From Chitinophaga pinensis (GTDB lineage Bacteria; Bacteroidota; Bacteroidia; Chitinophagales; Chitinophagaceae), in assembly GCA_945865295.1 (NCBI GenBank), contig CAMBDE010000005.1, positions 1-56,029 of the forward strand: a stretch of 56,029 bases of DNA, in the 5' to 3' direction. The position numbers and the translations under genes are program-made. This document shows, piece by piece, positions 16,250 to 25,009 of the stretch. The notes beneath the pieces were generated by a model. The model searched no databases. It saw only the letters and a list, made by a program, of their open reading frames with translations, and was not told where the DNA came from. Position 1 is the first letter of the stretch. Every line of letters starts with the position of its first letter.

Positions 16250-16286
16250 TTTATACCCCTTAATAGGTTCATTTTAAAACGCTACA

Positions 16287-18938
16287 ATGAAAAAAAATAA
16301 CATTTTACTACTCATTATTTTTCAATTTATTTTGATTAATAGTTTAGTAGCTTCTGAGAAAATTCCTTTACTGATTGAAAAGAATGTCCCAGGTGCACCA
16401 CAATTACTAGGTATCCCGTTTCCTAAAGACAAACTACAATCAAGTGATCACGTGAGGGTATTGAATGCTTTGGGAGAAGAGATTCCTTCTCAAATTACTA
16501 TTGTCAATACTTGGGAGCCAGTTTCGACAAGTGTTAAATGGGTATGGGTATTTTTCTTTTCTGATACTCAAAATAAGTACAGTGTTGAATTTGGAGCAGA
16601 TGTGGTTCGTAAAGAATTTACTGGAGATCGCTTAATTGTGGAAAATAATCAAAGACCCTATGGTAGAGTTAGAGTGAACACGGGACCATTACAATTTACC
16701 ATTAATAGACTTGGTGGTGGATTCCTAGACAAGGTTGAACTGGATTTAGATCGTAATGGCTTTGATGAGAAAGACTTAATTGCTGAGTCTAGCAAATCTA
16801 GAGGCACATTTTTAAATATATTAGACCAATCTGGAATTGATACTTCTAGAGTTAAAATAAACCACAGTGTTCAAGAAAAAGGATCTGGTCCATTACATGC
16901 CATCATTAGAATTGAAGGCGACTATTTGTACAATAAAAAAGACAATAATACTTCACCATTTGTGATGCGTATCCATGCGTATGCTGGTAAATCTTATATC
17001 AAAGTCTTACATAGTATCGTGTATACAGGAGATCCAGATATGCATAAAAAAGCAGTAGGAGAGTATGCATCTATAGCGACACAAAATAAAAGTATTGTAG
17101 ATGAAAATGCATTAAAGAATGATCCAGGATGGATGATTCCAAACGATCAAATTAGTTCAGCTGGTTTTCAGATTAAATATTTTCTAAATGGCGAAAAACA
17201 ATTTAAAACTGGGAATTTTGATGGTAGTTGGACTGCACCTGGCGTTGAAAAAATAATTGAATTAAATAACCTTCAAAAAGAGTCTATTTCTCTGGTTCAA
17301 ACCGGCCCTAATTTAAATAGCTTACCAGCTTTAAATACCACTACGCCAATGGTTCAGACAAAAGGTTTTGAGGGTAGTTTAAAATTGAATCAGAAAGAAG
17401 TGTTCAAAAAAGATAAGGCCTCAGGATGGATTACTATTTCAGATAATAAATGGGGAATAGGTGTAGGTATTCGTAACTTTTTTGAGGAATACCCTAAAGA
17501 AATTGAAATTCAAGGAGACAGTAATTTTTTATACACTTATATCTGGTCTCCAAGTGTGACGCCAATGGCTTTTGCAAGAGCAACAGGCATGCCTGATAGT
17601 GAGATGCTAGGTAATTTTGCACAAGGTTTGGCGAAGACGACTGAATTTGTATATGATTTTTATGATGCCAAAACACCACATGCTGAAATTCTAAAACAAT
17701 TGAATTATTTTTTAGATCCACCAGTGACACATGCAAATGCTGACTGGTATTCAAAAAGTAATGTATACGGAGATTTTTCAGTTCGTTCAGAAAAAAATCC
17801 TGAATTAGAGCGTTCTTTAGATTACAAGTTTGAATGGATGAAATTCAATCAAAAATGGGAACCTTGGTATGGGATGTTGAATTATGGGGATTTTCAAACT
17901 TATTACATTAAGAATAAGTGGAACACCTGGACCAATAATGAACCAGCGAATGATTTTATGTGGTGGATGGAATTTATGAGAACGGGTAATAGAGATTATT
18001 ACCTTACTGCTCAATCAAATTCTGCACATGCTATGGACGTGGACAATATCCACTGGCCAGCACCAAAAAGATACCTTGGAGATACCAATAATTCAATTGA
18101 CTTTTTTGATAACAAAGAAAAAGGAAGTATTGGTGCAAGCCCTTATCTAGGAATGGGAAGAAGGCATGCCAATCAACATTATACTTCCTTATTATCTGCG
18201 CACGTATGGGTGCAGGGCTGGATTGCTTCTTATTTATTAACTGGCAACCATAGAGCACTAGATGTGGCGGAACAAACAGGAGACCTGTATTTAAGAAGAA
18301 TTTTTGGGGACCATGATTTACGTGGTAGAAGATTGTATTTATCTGTTTGGAATTTATCAGAGATATATGATGTAAACAAGAAAGAGAAATATTTCACTGA
18401 ATTGAATGATCGCGTAAAAATAATGTTAGACCTGCAAAAATCATCTGACCAAGGGGGAAGTTTAGTGATTGACAGATATGGCTATTCTCAGATTTATGTT
18501 TCACATGGTCTGTATAAGTATTATCAAATGACGGGAGATGATAAAATTAAAAAAGCATTAATTACCCATGCAAAATGGCAGAGAGACAATCCTTCCATCA
18601 ATCATCAAATGGAATCTTTATTGGCAACATTACATGGCTTGTCAATTGGCTATGAGTTTACTAAAGATCCTAGTTTCTTAAAAGAAGGTATTAAGCGTGC
18701 ACAAAATTTGATTACAGACAAGTTGCCACTTAATGTTAATGAGTATAAAAATCAAAAAGATTTATCCGATGCATTAGAAAAAGTGAGTCACTTACCTGAT
18801 GATAAAGAAAGTTTCAGAAGAGAAGCAATCTGGAAAATTACCAATGGCTTGCGCATATTTGGATGGACCCATATGTTTGGTATTCCTTATTTACAAAGCA
18901 AAATGGGTAAAGCAAATTTGAATATCAAATCAAAATAG
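16287..18938 (+). CDS. secreted YetA/PcRGLX-like protein (exo-rhamnogalacturonan lyase-like, PL26 type)
   Basis: An 883-residue exported protein (signal peptide about 1-23). The N-terminal part (about 25-230) resembles the RIFT-barrel domain of the PcRGLX/YetA family: PLLIEKNVPGAPQLLGIPFPK and VKWVWVFFFSD. The middle (to about 470) looks like the beta-sandwich domain, with IRIHAYAGKSYIKVLHSIVYTGDPD-like spacing and WGIGVGIRNFFEEYPKEIE. The C-terminal part (about 480-870) is helical, with HVWVQGWIASYLLTGNHRALDVAE and INHQMESLLATLHGLSIGYE, as in alpha/alpha toroids. Characterised relatives remove unsaturated galacturonosyl-rhamnose units from rhamnogalacturonan I. Recognition is by pattern only, and substrate could be another uronate-containing glycan. 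It sits behind a FucP-like transporter and ends at a good terminator. Confidence 0.65.
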   Translation: MKKNNILLLIIFQFILINSLVASEKIPLLIEKNVPGAPQLLGIPFPKDKLQSSDHVRVLNALGEEIPSQITIVNTWEPVSTSVKWVWVFFFSDTQNKYSVEFGADVVRKEFTGDRLIVENNQRPYGRVRVNTGPLQFTINRLGGGFLDKVELDLDRNGFDEKDLIAESSKSRGTFLNILDQSGIDTSRVKINHSVQEKGSGPLHAIIRIEGDYLYNKKDNNTSPFVMRIHAYAGKSYIKVLHSIVYTGDPDMHKKAVGEYASIATQNKSIVDENALKNDPGWMIPNDQISSAGFQIKYFLNGEKQFKTGNFDGSWTAPGVEKIIELNNLQKESISLVQTGPNLNSLPALNTTTPMVQTKGFEGSLKLNQKEVFKKDKASGWITISDNKWGIGVGIRNFFEEYPKEIEIQGDSNFLYTYIWSPSVTPMAFARATGMPDSEMLGNFAQGLAKTTEFVYDFYDAKTPHAEILKQLNYFLDPPVTHANADWYSKSNVYGDFSVRSEKNPELERSLDYKFEWMKFNQKWEPWYGMLNYGDFQTYYIKNKWNTWTNNEPANDFMWWMEFMRTGNRDYYLTAQSNSAHAMDVDNIHWPAPKRYLGDTNNSIDFFDNKEKGSIGASPYLGMGRRHANQHYTSLLSAHVWVQGWIASYLLTGNHRALDVAEQTGDLYLRRIFGDHDLRGRRLYLSVWNLSEIYDVNKKEKYFTELNDRVKIMLDLQKSSDQGGSLVIDRYGYSQIYVSHGLYKYYQMTGDDKIKKALITHAKWQRDNPSINHQMESLLATLHGLSIGYEFTKDPSFLKEGIKRAQNLITDKLPLNVNEYKNQKDLSDALEKVSHLPDDKESFRREAIWKITNGLRIFGWTHMFGIPYLQSKMGKANLNIKSK

Positions 18939-18964
18939 TAGGCGGAATTCGGTTTTTAAGCATT

Positions 18965-19004
18965 AAAGAAACAACTATGGTGTTATACCATAGTTTGTTT
19001 CTTT
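18965..19004 (+). terminator. rho-independent terminator after the YetA-like gene
   Basis: AAAGAAACAACTATGG (18965-18980) pairs with CCATAGTTTGTTTCTTT (18988-19004) with one bulged T, and a run of T residues continues to 19009. It lies 26 bp past the plus-strand stop. The convergent acyl-CoA dehydrogenase gene ends at 19045 and may share it in reverse. Confidence 0.75.
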
Positions 19005-19044
19005 TTTTTGTTCTTACAATTCAAAATCAATATCCATTACTTAC

Positions 19045-20820
19045 TTATAACTTATATCCGTCGTCTGCTACCAACTGTGCACAGATGGTTCTTCTAGCTT
19101 CCTTGGTATTAAATGGATCCACTTTTGTGAAGCGCTTTAAGCCAATATGCATCATGCGTAATTCATCTCCATCTGCAAAACTATTCAATGCGTCTTTACC
19201 AGCTTTGTTAATAGCATCAGCTGCATCATAGATATATGTTTTAACAATGGCAGTCTGAACTGCTAGTTCTGCTTCTGATTTTGTTTTACTTAATTTTTCT
19301 AATCTTAATAAGGCAGATTCAGCATGGTAAGTCACAATAGACATATCCGCAATATTCATTAAGATCTCTTGTTCCTTGCTTAATGTCATCATTAATTTTT
19401 GTACCGCAGCACCCGCTACCATTAAAATACATTTCTTAAAATTATCAATTGCTTGATGTTCTTTTGCAAATGGGGCATCGGCTTCATCACTAAAATCTGG
19501 GATACTCATTAATTCTTTTTGAACGTTCATTGCTGGTCCCATTAAATCTAATTGCCCTTTCATTGCTCTTTTCAATACCATATCCACTGTCAGCAAACGG
19601 TTGATTTCATTGGTACCTTCATAGATTCGGTTGATTCTGCTATCACGATAAGCTCTTGAAATTTCATACTCATCACTGTATCCATTGCCTCCGTGTATTT
19701 GAACGCCTTCGTCTACTACAAAATCTAACACCTCTGATCCGTAGACTTTTAAGATGGCACATTCAATTGCATATTCTTCAGCACCACCTAATAATGCAGT
19801 AGATAAATCTTTTCCTGCTGCCAATAATTCGTGTTCTTTTTCATCTATGTTTTTCGCCACTCTATACAATGCTGCTTCTCCTACCCATAAACGAATGGCC
19901 ATCTCTGCTAACTTATGTCTAATAGCGCCAAATTTTACAATAGGCAATTTAAATTGTTCCCTTGCTTTGGCATATTTTAAAGTAGTTGATAATGCTCTTC
20001 TTGCTCCGCCAATGGTTGCTGCGCCTAATTTTAATCTTCCAATATTTAAAATATTGAATGCAATGATATGGCCTCTTCCTATTTCACCCAATACATTTTC
20101 TACTGGTACTTTGCAATCCTGAAAATACAATTGCACTGTAGAAGATCCCTTGATACCCATTTTATGTTCTTCTGGTCCAAGTGTGAATCCTTCCATGCCA
20201 CGCTCTACAATGAATGCAGTAAACTGCTCACCATCTATTTTTGCAAATACAGTATAGATATCAGCGAATCCACCATTGGTGATCCAACATTTTTGGCCAT
20301 TCAATAAATAATGTGTGCCATCAGCAGATAATTTTGCAGTCGTTTTTGCACTCAATGCATCTGATCCACTATTAGGTTCTGTTAATCCATAAGAACCTTT
20401 GAATGCACCACTTGCCAATTTAGGAACATACTTTGCTCTTTGTGCTTCGGTTCCAAAATATAAAATCGGTAGGGTACCAATACCAGTATGCGCAGCGTTG
20501 GCAACAGAGAAAGAATAGCCTCCTCCAAGGTATTCTGCAACTATAGTAGATGTGATGAAATCTTTTCCCATACCACCATATTGTTCTGGTACGGAAACCC
20601 CTAATAAGCCCTGTTCGCCTGCTTTTGCTAGTAAGCCTGGCATCAAACCTGGCTCTAATTTATCCATTCTTTCTACGACAGGTAAGACTTCGGTTTCTAA
20701 AAATTGGGTACACATGTCACGTACCATCAATTGCTCCTCGTTGAATTCTTCTGGAATGAAAATATCTGCTGCTTTTACTTCCTTAATGATCCATTCTCCA
20801 CCTTGGATTGTTGTTGCCAT
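19045..20820 (-). CDS. acyl-CoA dehydrogenase
   Basis: A 591-residue FAD enzyme that introduces the 2,3-double bond in acyl-CoA, the first step of beta-oxidation. Domains run in order: N-terminal helical domain (30-145, LVRDMCTQFLETEVLPVVERM), middle beta-domain (GSYGLTEPNSGSDALSAKTTA, KCWITNGGFAD), and C-terminal helices with EGVQIHGGNGYSDEYEISRAYRDSR. The catalytic Glu is in RIYEGTNEINRLL. A further 170-residue helical extension makes it resemble the long VLCAD/ACAD9-type proteins rather than the usual 380-residue short-chain forms. It begins 14 bp after the marR stop, so a MarR-type repressor probably controls it together with itself. Confidence 0.92.
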   Translation of the reverse strand: MATTIQGGEWIIKEVKAADIFIPEEFNEEQLMVRDMCTQFLETEVLPVVERMDKLEPGLMPGLLAKAGEQGLLGVSVPEQYGGMGKDFITSTIVAEYLGGGYSFSVANAAHTGIGTLPILYFGTEAQRAKYVPKLASGAFKGSYGLTEPNSGSDALSAKTTAKLSADGTHYLLNGQKCWITNGGFADIYTVFAKIDGEQFTAFIVERGMEGFTLGPEEHKMGIKGSSTVQLYFQDCKVPVENVLGEIGRGHIIAFNILNIGRLKLGAATIGGARRALSTTLKYAKAREQFKLPIVKFGAIRHKLAEMAIRLWVGEAALYRVAKNIDEKEHELLAAGKDLSTALLGGAEEYAIECAILKVYGSEVLDFVVDEGVQIHGGNGYSDEYEISRAYRDSRINRIYEGTNEINRLLTVDMVLKRAMKGQLDLMGPAMNVQKELMSIPDFSDEADAPFAKEHQAIDNFKKCILMVAGAAVQKLMMTLSKEQEILMNIADMSIVTYHAESALLRLEKLSKTKSEAELAVQTAIVKTYIYDAADAINKAGKDALNSFADGDELRMMHIGLKRFTKVDPFNTKEARRTICAQLVADDGYKL

Positions 20821-20834
20821 AAAATATAATTTAA

Positions 20835-21275
20835 TTATTTACTATTCTCATATACGCGCTGAAAAACTCGCTTCACAATCTCTATCTCCTCTTTGCTAAT
20901 GCCCTGTAATGCCTCGTTCATGGTTTGATTGGCTATGTTATAAGTCGCTTCCTGTAAGGGTTTGGCTGCATCTGTTAAATACACCAAGTTCACTCTTCGG
21001 TCTTCTTTAGATGCGATTCTTTCTACCAATCCTAATTTTTCAATATTATCAATCAATCTAGTGATACTTGCTTTGTCTCTAAATGTGCGGGTACATAATT
21101 CTTGTTGGCTCAAGCCATCCTCTTTCCATAAATGGTATAAGATGGACCATTGTTCAATGGTAATTTCTAATCCTGCGATGCGAAAATTTTTCTGTAACCT
21201 TCTGGCAACAGCGGTCGTTGCCATGCCATTGATGACGCTGTATAATTCCCCTCGTTTAAATTGGTTGTTTGACAT
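20835..21275 (-). CDS. MarR-family transcriptional regulator
   Basis: A 146-residue winged helix-turn-helix repressor. The DNA-binding part is LTIEQWSILYHLWKEDGLSQQELCTRTFRDKASITRLIDNIEKLGLVER in layout, with the wing ASKEDRRVNLVYLTDAAK; the outer helices form the dimer. It is the first gene of a two-gene operon with the acyl-CoA dehydrogenase, so fatty acyl or aromatic acyl ligands are likely inducers (inference). Its promoter is unusually clear: TTTG, 21 bases, TACATTTG, followed by the palindrome TTAGTTGCATAACTAA over the expected start of transcription. This is a standard autorepression layout. Confidence 0.92.
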   Translation of the reverse strand: MSNNQFKRGELYSVINGMATTAVARRLQKNFRIAGLEITIEQWSILYHLWKEDGLSQQELCTRTFRDKASITRLIDNIEKLGLVERIASKEDRRVNLVYLTDAAKPLQEATYNIANQTMNEALQGISKEEIEIVKRVFQRVYENSK

Positions 21276-21279
21276 ATAG

Positions 21280-21295
21280 TTAGTTATGCAACTAA
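21280..21295. promoter_or_regulatory. MarR operator palindrome
   Basis: TTAGTTATGCAACTAA carries arms TTAGTT / AACTAA around a 4-base centre. It starts 4 bp upstream of the marR ATG and overlaps the predicted transcription start given by the -7 box at 21298-21305. The sequence resembles known MarR-family operators built on a TAGTTGC/GCAACTA core. Confidence 0.65.
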
Positions 21296-21297
21296 TT

Positions 21298-21330
21298 CAA
21301 ATGTACAACGATTTTAAGGATTCTACCAAA
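21298..21330 (-). promoter_or_regulatory. -33/-7 promoter of marR
   Basis: On the minus strand TTTG (21327-21330) is followed after 21 bases by TACATTTG (21298-21305), matching both elements of the Bacteroidota sigma-70-type consensus (TTTG, 17-23 bases, TAnnTTTG). Transcription would begin inside the operator palindrome. Confidence 0.7.
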
Positions 21331-21341
21331 TATTTACCCTT

Positions 21342-21349
21342 TAACTTTG
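21342..21349 (+). promoter_or_regulatory. -7 box of the glycosyltransferase gene
   Basis: TAACTTTG, a perfect match, four bases before the ATG at 21354. Its -33 region would overlap the divergent marR -33 element, so MarR binding could influence both genes. Confidence 0.6.
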
Positions 21350-21353
21350 CACT

Positions 21354-22502
21354 ATGGAATATCTATTAGATTGGGTTGTAGCCATCTTAACTGTCTTGTA
21401 TGCTGCCATCTTATTGGCCTACCGTTATTGGTTTGGCAAAATGCGTCTATTCCAATTAAATCAAATAGAAGCACTTAGCCCCGAGCAGTCATCCACCCAA
21501 TTCACTATTATTATTCCAGCCCGTAACGAAGCCGCAAATATCAAAGCTTGTGTGGATAGTATCCTGGCACAGAATTATCCTGTTAATGCTTTTGAAATTA
21601 TCGTGATTGATGATTTTTCCGAAGATGACACGGCATTTATTGTGCAAGCTTTGAGTCAGCAATATCCACAAGTCAGGTTATTACAATTAAAGGATCATTG
21701 TAAAGAGGGAGAGACCTTAGCATATAAAAAGAAGGCTATTGAAATTGCGGTGACTGTGGCGAAAGGGGATTGGATCTTGACTACCGATGCGGATTGTATT
21801 GTTCCTAAAAAATGGTTGCATTTATACAATGCGTATATCCAAGAATACCAACCTAGTTTTGTGGCAGCTCCTGTCATGTTCATTAAAACTGCAGGTATTT
21901 TAAATCAATTTCAGTTATTGGATTTTTTAGCCTTACAAGGTATCACGGCTGCTGCAGTGGGCGCTGGTAAACATTCTATGAGCAATGGCGCTAATTTAGG
22001 TTTTGAAAAAACGGCTTTTATTGCAGTGGGTGGATACCAAGGTGTAGACCATATTGCGAGTGGGGATGATATGTTTTTAATGCATAAAATGAAACAGACT
22101 TTGCATAAGCCTGTGGGTTATTTATTTCATCCAGATGCCATTGTGTTGACCGCTGCAATGGATACTTGGAAAGGTTTTATCATGCAAAGAATTCGTTGGG
22201 CAAGTAAGGCAAGATACTATGACGATCGTTCCATTACCATGGTCTTAACACTGGTGTATTTTTTTAATTTGAGTTTCATATGTTTAGCATTGTTGGGCAG
22301 CTGGAGTTCCCTTTTTATTGCGCTGGCTTTTAAAACTTTCTTTGAATTGTTCTTCTTGGAATCGGTGGCAAAATTTTTTAAGATGCAGCCGGAATTAAAA
22401 TACTTTGTTTTCTATCAACCTATTCATATTGTCTACAATATCGCTGCCGGCCTATTTGGACAGCTAAAAACCTATTCCTGGAAGGGCAGAAAGGTGAAAT
22501 AA
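21354..22502 (+). CDS. membrane glycosyltransferase family 2
   Basis: A 382-residue GT2 enzyme that transfers a sugar from a nucleotide donor at the cytoplasmic face of the inner membrane. One N-terminal helix (about 5-25) precedes the GT-A domain: FTIIIPARNEAANIKACVDSIL, EIIVIDDFSEDD, the metal-binding TTDADC, and GDDMFLMH as the acceptor-side acidic motif. QRIRWASKARYY supplies the Q-x-x-R-W motif seen in processive and membrane-coupled GT2 enzymes. Three C-terminal membrane segments follow (about 300-365). Acceptor and sugar are unknown; candidates are polysaccharide or glycolipid. It stands alone, divergent from marR. Confidence 0.88.
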   Translation: MEYLLDWVVAILTVLYAAILLAYRYWFGKMRLFQLNQIEALSPEQSSTQFTIIIPARNEAANIKACVDSILAQNYPVNAFEIIVIDDFSEDDTAFIVQALSQQYPQVRLLQLKDHCKEGETLAYKKKAIEIAVTVAKGDWILTTDADCIVPKKWLHLYNAYIQEYQPSFVAAPVMFIKTAGILNQFQLLDFLALQGITAAAVGAGKHSMSNGANLGFEKTAFIAVGGYQGVDHIASGDDMFLMHKMKQTLHKPVGYLFHPDAIVLTAAMDTWKGFIMQRIRWASKARYYDDRSITMVLTLVYFFNLSFICLALLGSWSSLFIALAFKTFFELFFLESVAKFFKMQPELKYFVFYQPIHIVYNIAAGLFGQLKTYSWKGRKVK

Positions 22503-22535
22503 GCGGCTTTTAGGTAAGAATCGAGCTATTTTTAG

Positions 22536-22543
22536 TAATTTTG
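22536..22543 (+). promoter_or_regulatory. candidate -7 box of korB
   Basis: TAATTTTG is a perfect TAnnTTTG, 17 bases before the ATG at 22561. A TTTTAGG about 22 bases upstream is a poor -33. It supports separate transcription of korB from the glycosyltransferase gene. Confidence 0.45.
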
Positions 22544-22560
22544 CCTCCTAATATTTGACT

Positions 22561-23604
22561 ATGTCTACTGAAACAATACTTCCTCAAGCAGCTACATTAA
22601 CGGCAAAAGATTTTGCGACCGATCAAGAAGTACGTTGGTGCCCAGGTTGTGGGGACTATTCTATTTTGGCACAGGTGCAAAAAGTGATGCCTACAATTGG
22701 TGTACCTAAGGAAAATATTGTGATCATTAGTGGGATTGGTTGTAGTAGCCGTTTCCCTTATTATATGAATACTTTTGGGATGCACTCTATTCATGGTCGT
22801 GCTACTGCAATTGCGAGTGGATTAAAAGCATCTCGTCCCGAATTAAGTGTTTGGATTGTTGCGGGAGATGGAGACGCATTAAGCATTGGTGGTAACCATA
22901 CCATTCATATGCTAAGAAGAAATTTTGATGTGAACTTTTTAGTGTTCAATAATCAGATCTATGGTTTAACAAAAGGTCAGTACTCACCAACTTCTGAATT
23001 AAATAAAATCACTAAGAGCACCCCAATGGGTAGCATTGATCATCCATTTAATCCTGCTGCTTTGGCATTGGGCGCAGATGCAAGTTTTATTGGGCGTAGC
23101 ATGGATCGTGATCCTAAGCATTTACAAACAATGATCACACGTGCACAACAACATAAAGGATCTTCTTTCTTAGAGATTTATCAGAACTGTAATATTTTCA
23201 ATGATGGTGCTTTTGAAATTTTCACCGAGAAAGCATCTAAGCCTTTACACGCTTTATTTGTAGAGCAAGGTAAGCCATTGACTTTTGGTGCGAACAATGA
23301 AATGGGTATTCGCTTTGATGGATTGCGTCCAGAAGTTGTCACCATAGGCGAAAAGTACAGTGCAGATGATTTATGGATACACGACGAAAAAGATTTTTAC
23401 AAAGCACAGGTCTTAGTGCGTTTGTTTGATAATCCTAGCGAGGTTGCTGCTTATTTCCCACGTCCTTTTGGTGTGTTCTATACGGCTGATCGTCCTTGTT
23501 ACGAAGACATGATGGCATTACAAGTAGAGGAAGCCATGACCAGCAAGGGTATGGGCGACTTAGATAAATTAATTCGTGGTAAAGAAACTTGGGAGATTTT
23601 ATAA
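22561..23604 (+). CDS. korB: 2-oxoacid:ferredoxin oxidoreductase beta subunit
   Basis: The beta subunit of 2-oxoglutarate (or other 2-oxoacid):ferredoxin oxidoreductase binds thiamine diphosphate and one [4Fe-4S] cluster. The start is ATG 22561 (347 residues), two codons after an in-frame TTG. Cluster cysteines appear in WCPGCGDYSI, GIGCSSRFPYY and YQNCNIFND. The ThDP/Mg site is AGDGDALSIGGNHTIHMLRRN-like in layout, followed by NNQIYGLTKGQYSPTS. The family normally sits directly behind its alpha subunit (korA); here the neighbour is a glycosyltransferase, so the alpha subunit must be encoded elsewhere. Substrate preference between 2-oxoglutarate and others is not settled by this sequence. Confidence 0.88.
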   Translation: MSTETILPQAATLTAKDFATDQEVRWCPGCGDYSILAQVQKVMPTIGVPKENIVIISGIGCSSRFPYYMNTFGMHSIHGRATAIASGLKASRPELSVWIVAGDGDALSIGGNHTIHMLRRNFDVNFLVFNNQIYGLTKGQYSPTSELNKITKSTPMGSIDHPFNPAALALGADASFIGRSMDRDPKHLQTMITRAQQHKGSSFLEIYQNCNIFNDGAFEIFTEKASKPLHALFVEQGKPLTFGANNEMGIRFDGLRPEVVTIGEKYSADDLWIHDEKDFYKAQVLVRLFDNPSEVAAYFPRPFGVFYTADRPCYEDMMALQVEEAMTSKGMGDLDKLIRGKETWEIL

Positions 23605-23640
23605 GTAGTATAAAAATTTAAGTTCAATTCGTTTTCAATT

Positions 23641-24288
23641 TTACAAATCGATATAATTTCTTTTAAGGGCTGTCATCACCATGGCGGTCCTTTGTTTTAC
23701 TGCTAACTTTTTAAAGATCCGGTCTCGATAGCCATAAATGGTATACACGCTTTTTTGTAAGTGCTCCGCGATCTCTTCGTAACTATAGTCCTTGGTGCAG
23801 GCTTGAATAAATTTTACTTCATTTTCCGTTAGAGGATTTTTATTATAGTTCAGCGCTTTGATATCAATGCCTTGCAAGACATTTTTTGTGATGAGCTTGC
23901 ACTTGTCAGCAGATAAATTGAATTTAGTTTTTCTTTGAACACATTGCTTTAAATCAATCATTGGTTCGTCTGTAAAAAAGATACCATTGAGCCCATGCTT
24001 CATGAGATAACAAATGGAATTCATTTTCTTTTCATTAGACTTTAATAAAATATAGGTGTAAGTATTGCTTGCACGAATGACTTGAATCAACTTTAGTAAG
24101 CTTTGGTGTCCATAGTCATCGGATAAAATGCAGAGCGCAATGCGTTCTTTTGTATTTTCTACATAGGACTGCATGGCTTCAACAGCACCAGTTTGGAAGA
24201 TGACTTTACAATCTTCCTGTTGTTCGATAGAAGCTACCACTGCGTTTCGGATCAATATTTTCTCCTCTAAGTAGATGATTGAAAACAT
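23641..24288 (-). CDS. LuxR-type response regulator with degenerate receiver
   Basis: A 215-residue two-domain regulator. The C-terminal 65 residues are a LuxR/FixJ helix-turn-helix: PLTENEVKFIQACTKDYSYE, then IAEHLQKSVYTIYGYRDRIFKKL. The N-terminal 125 residues follow receiver-domain topology, but the usual acidic pair is Glu-Glu (YLEEK). The phospho-acceptor strand ends CILSDD rather than a clear Asp-x-x-P, and the conserved Lys after strand 5 is replaced (GIFFTDEP). It may therefore work without phosphorylation. No histidine kinase is adjacent. It is divergent from the tRNA t6A gene. Confidence 0.82.
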   Translation of the reverse strand: MFSIIYLEEKILIRNAVVASIEQQEDCKVIFQTGAVEAMQSYVENTKERIALCILSDDYGHQSLLKLIQVIRASNTYTYILLKSNEKKMNSICYLMKHGLNGIFFTDEPMIDLKQCVQRKTKFNLSADKCKLITKNVLQGIDIKALNYNKNPLTENEVKFIQACTKDYSYEEIAEHLQKSVYTIYGYRDRIFKKLAVKQRTAMVMTALKRNYIDL

Positions 24289-24355
24289 AATTTTCTTTTA
24301 CCAAATTAAAGCTATTTTTAAGGCAAATAAATGGTTATTTATACCTATCAACTTT

Positions 24356-24964
24356 ATGCTAATACAAATTCATCCCACGCATCCACAACCTAGACAATTA
24401 GCGATGGTAGCGGATTGCCTGCAATCTGGCGGTATCATTGCTTATCCCACAGATACCATTTATGGATTGGGCTGTTCTATCTTAAATAAGGATGCGATTG
24501 AGAAAATTTGTGTCATAAAAAAAGTGGATCCTGAGAAAGCAAACCTTAGTTTTATTTGTGCGGATTTAAGTGACTTAAGTTTATATGCAAAGAGTATTGA
24601 CAATAGTTTGTTCCGCATTTTAAAAAAAGCATTGCCTGGACCATTCACTTTTATTTTACCTGCTAGTAAAGAAGTGCCTAAAATTTTACAGTCTAAGAAA
24701 AAAAATATCGGGCTTCGAATCCCAGATAATTTAATTGCACTCTCTATCATCAAAACATTGGGGCATCCAATTTTATCGACGAGTTTTCCGGGGGAGGAAG
24801 TGGAAGAGTTCACCGATCCCGAAATTATTTATGAGCAATGGGGCAATCAAATTGATATGGTGGTTGACGGGGGAATAGGAGGCGTCACGCCTTCGACAGT
24901 GGTGGATTGCACGACGGATCATTACGAAGTTATTCGCCAAGGTGCAGGCATTTGGGACTATTAG
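24356..24964 (+). CDS. L-threonylcarbamoyladenylate synthase (Sua5/YciO/YrdC family)
   Basis: This enzyme makes threonylcarbamoyl-AMP from threonine, bicarbonate and ATP for t6A37 in tRNAs reading ANN codons. The ATG at 24356 gives 202 residues and begins MLIQIHPTHPQ, the usual family N-terminus; the longer open frame from 24275 would overlap the divergent regulator. Key segments are GGIIAYPTDTIYGLGCSI, with the KxR/SxN-type nucleotide site later as NIGLRIPDN, and PILSTSFPGEEV. STVVDCT near the C-terminus is also diagnostic. Some short members of this family (YciO) have a related but unclear role, so the t6A function is likely but not certain. Confidence 0.88.
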   Translation: MLIQIHPTHPQPRQLAMVADCLQSGGIIAYPTDTIYGLGCSILNKDAIEKICVIKKVDPEKANLSFICADLSDLSLYAKSIDNSLFRILKKALPGPFTFILPASKEVPKILQSKKKNIGLRIPDNLIALSIIKTLGHPILSTSFPGEEVEEFTDPEIIYEQWGNQIDMVVDGGIGGVTPSTVVDCTTDHYEVIRQGAGIWDY

Positions 24965-25009
24965 TTCAGAGTAGAAAATTTGACCTTGTGGGGAATTAAA
25001 TTCATTCAA

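Noticed and set aside
16287..18938. Assignment of the 883-residue protein as a heparinase-type or alginate lyase
   Set aside because: The N-terminal RIFT-barrel-like segment and domain order fit the YetA/PcRGLX group better, and the His/Tyr/Asn pattern of heparinase II-type lyases was not seen.
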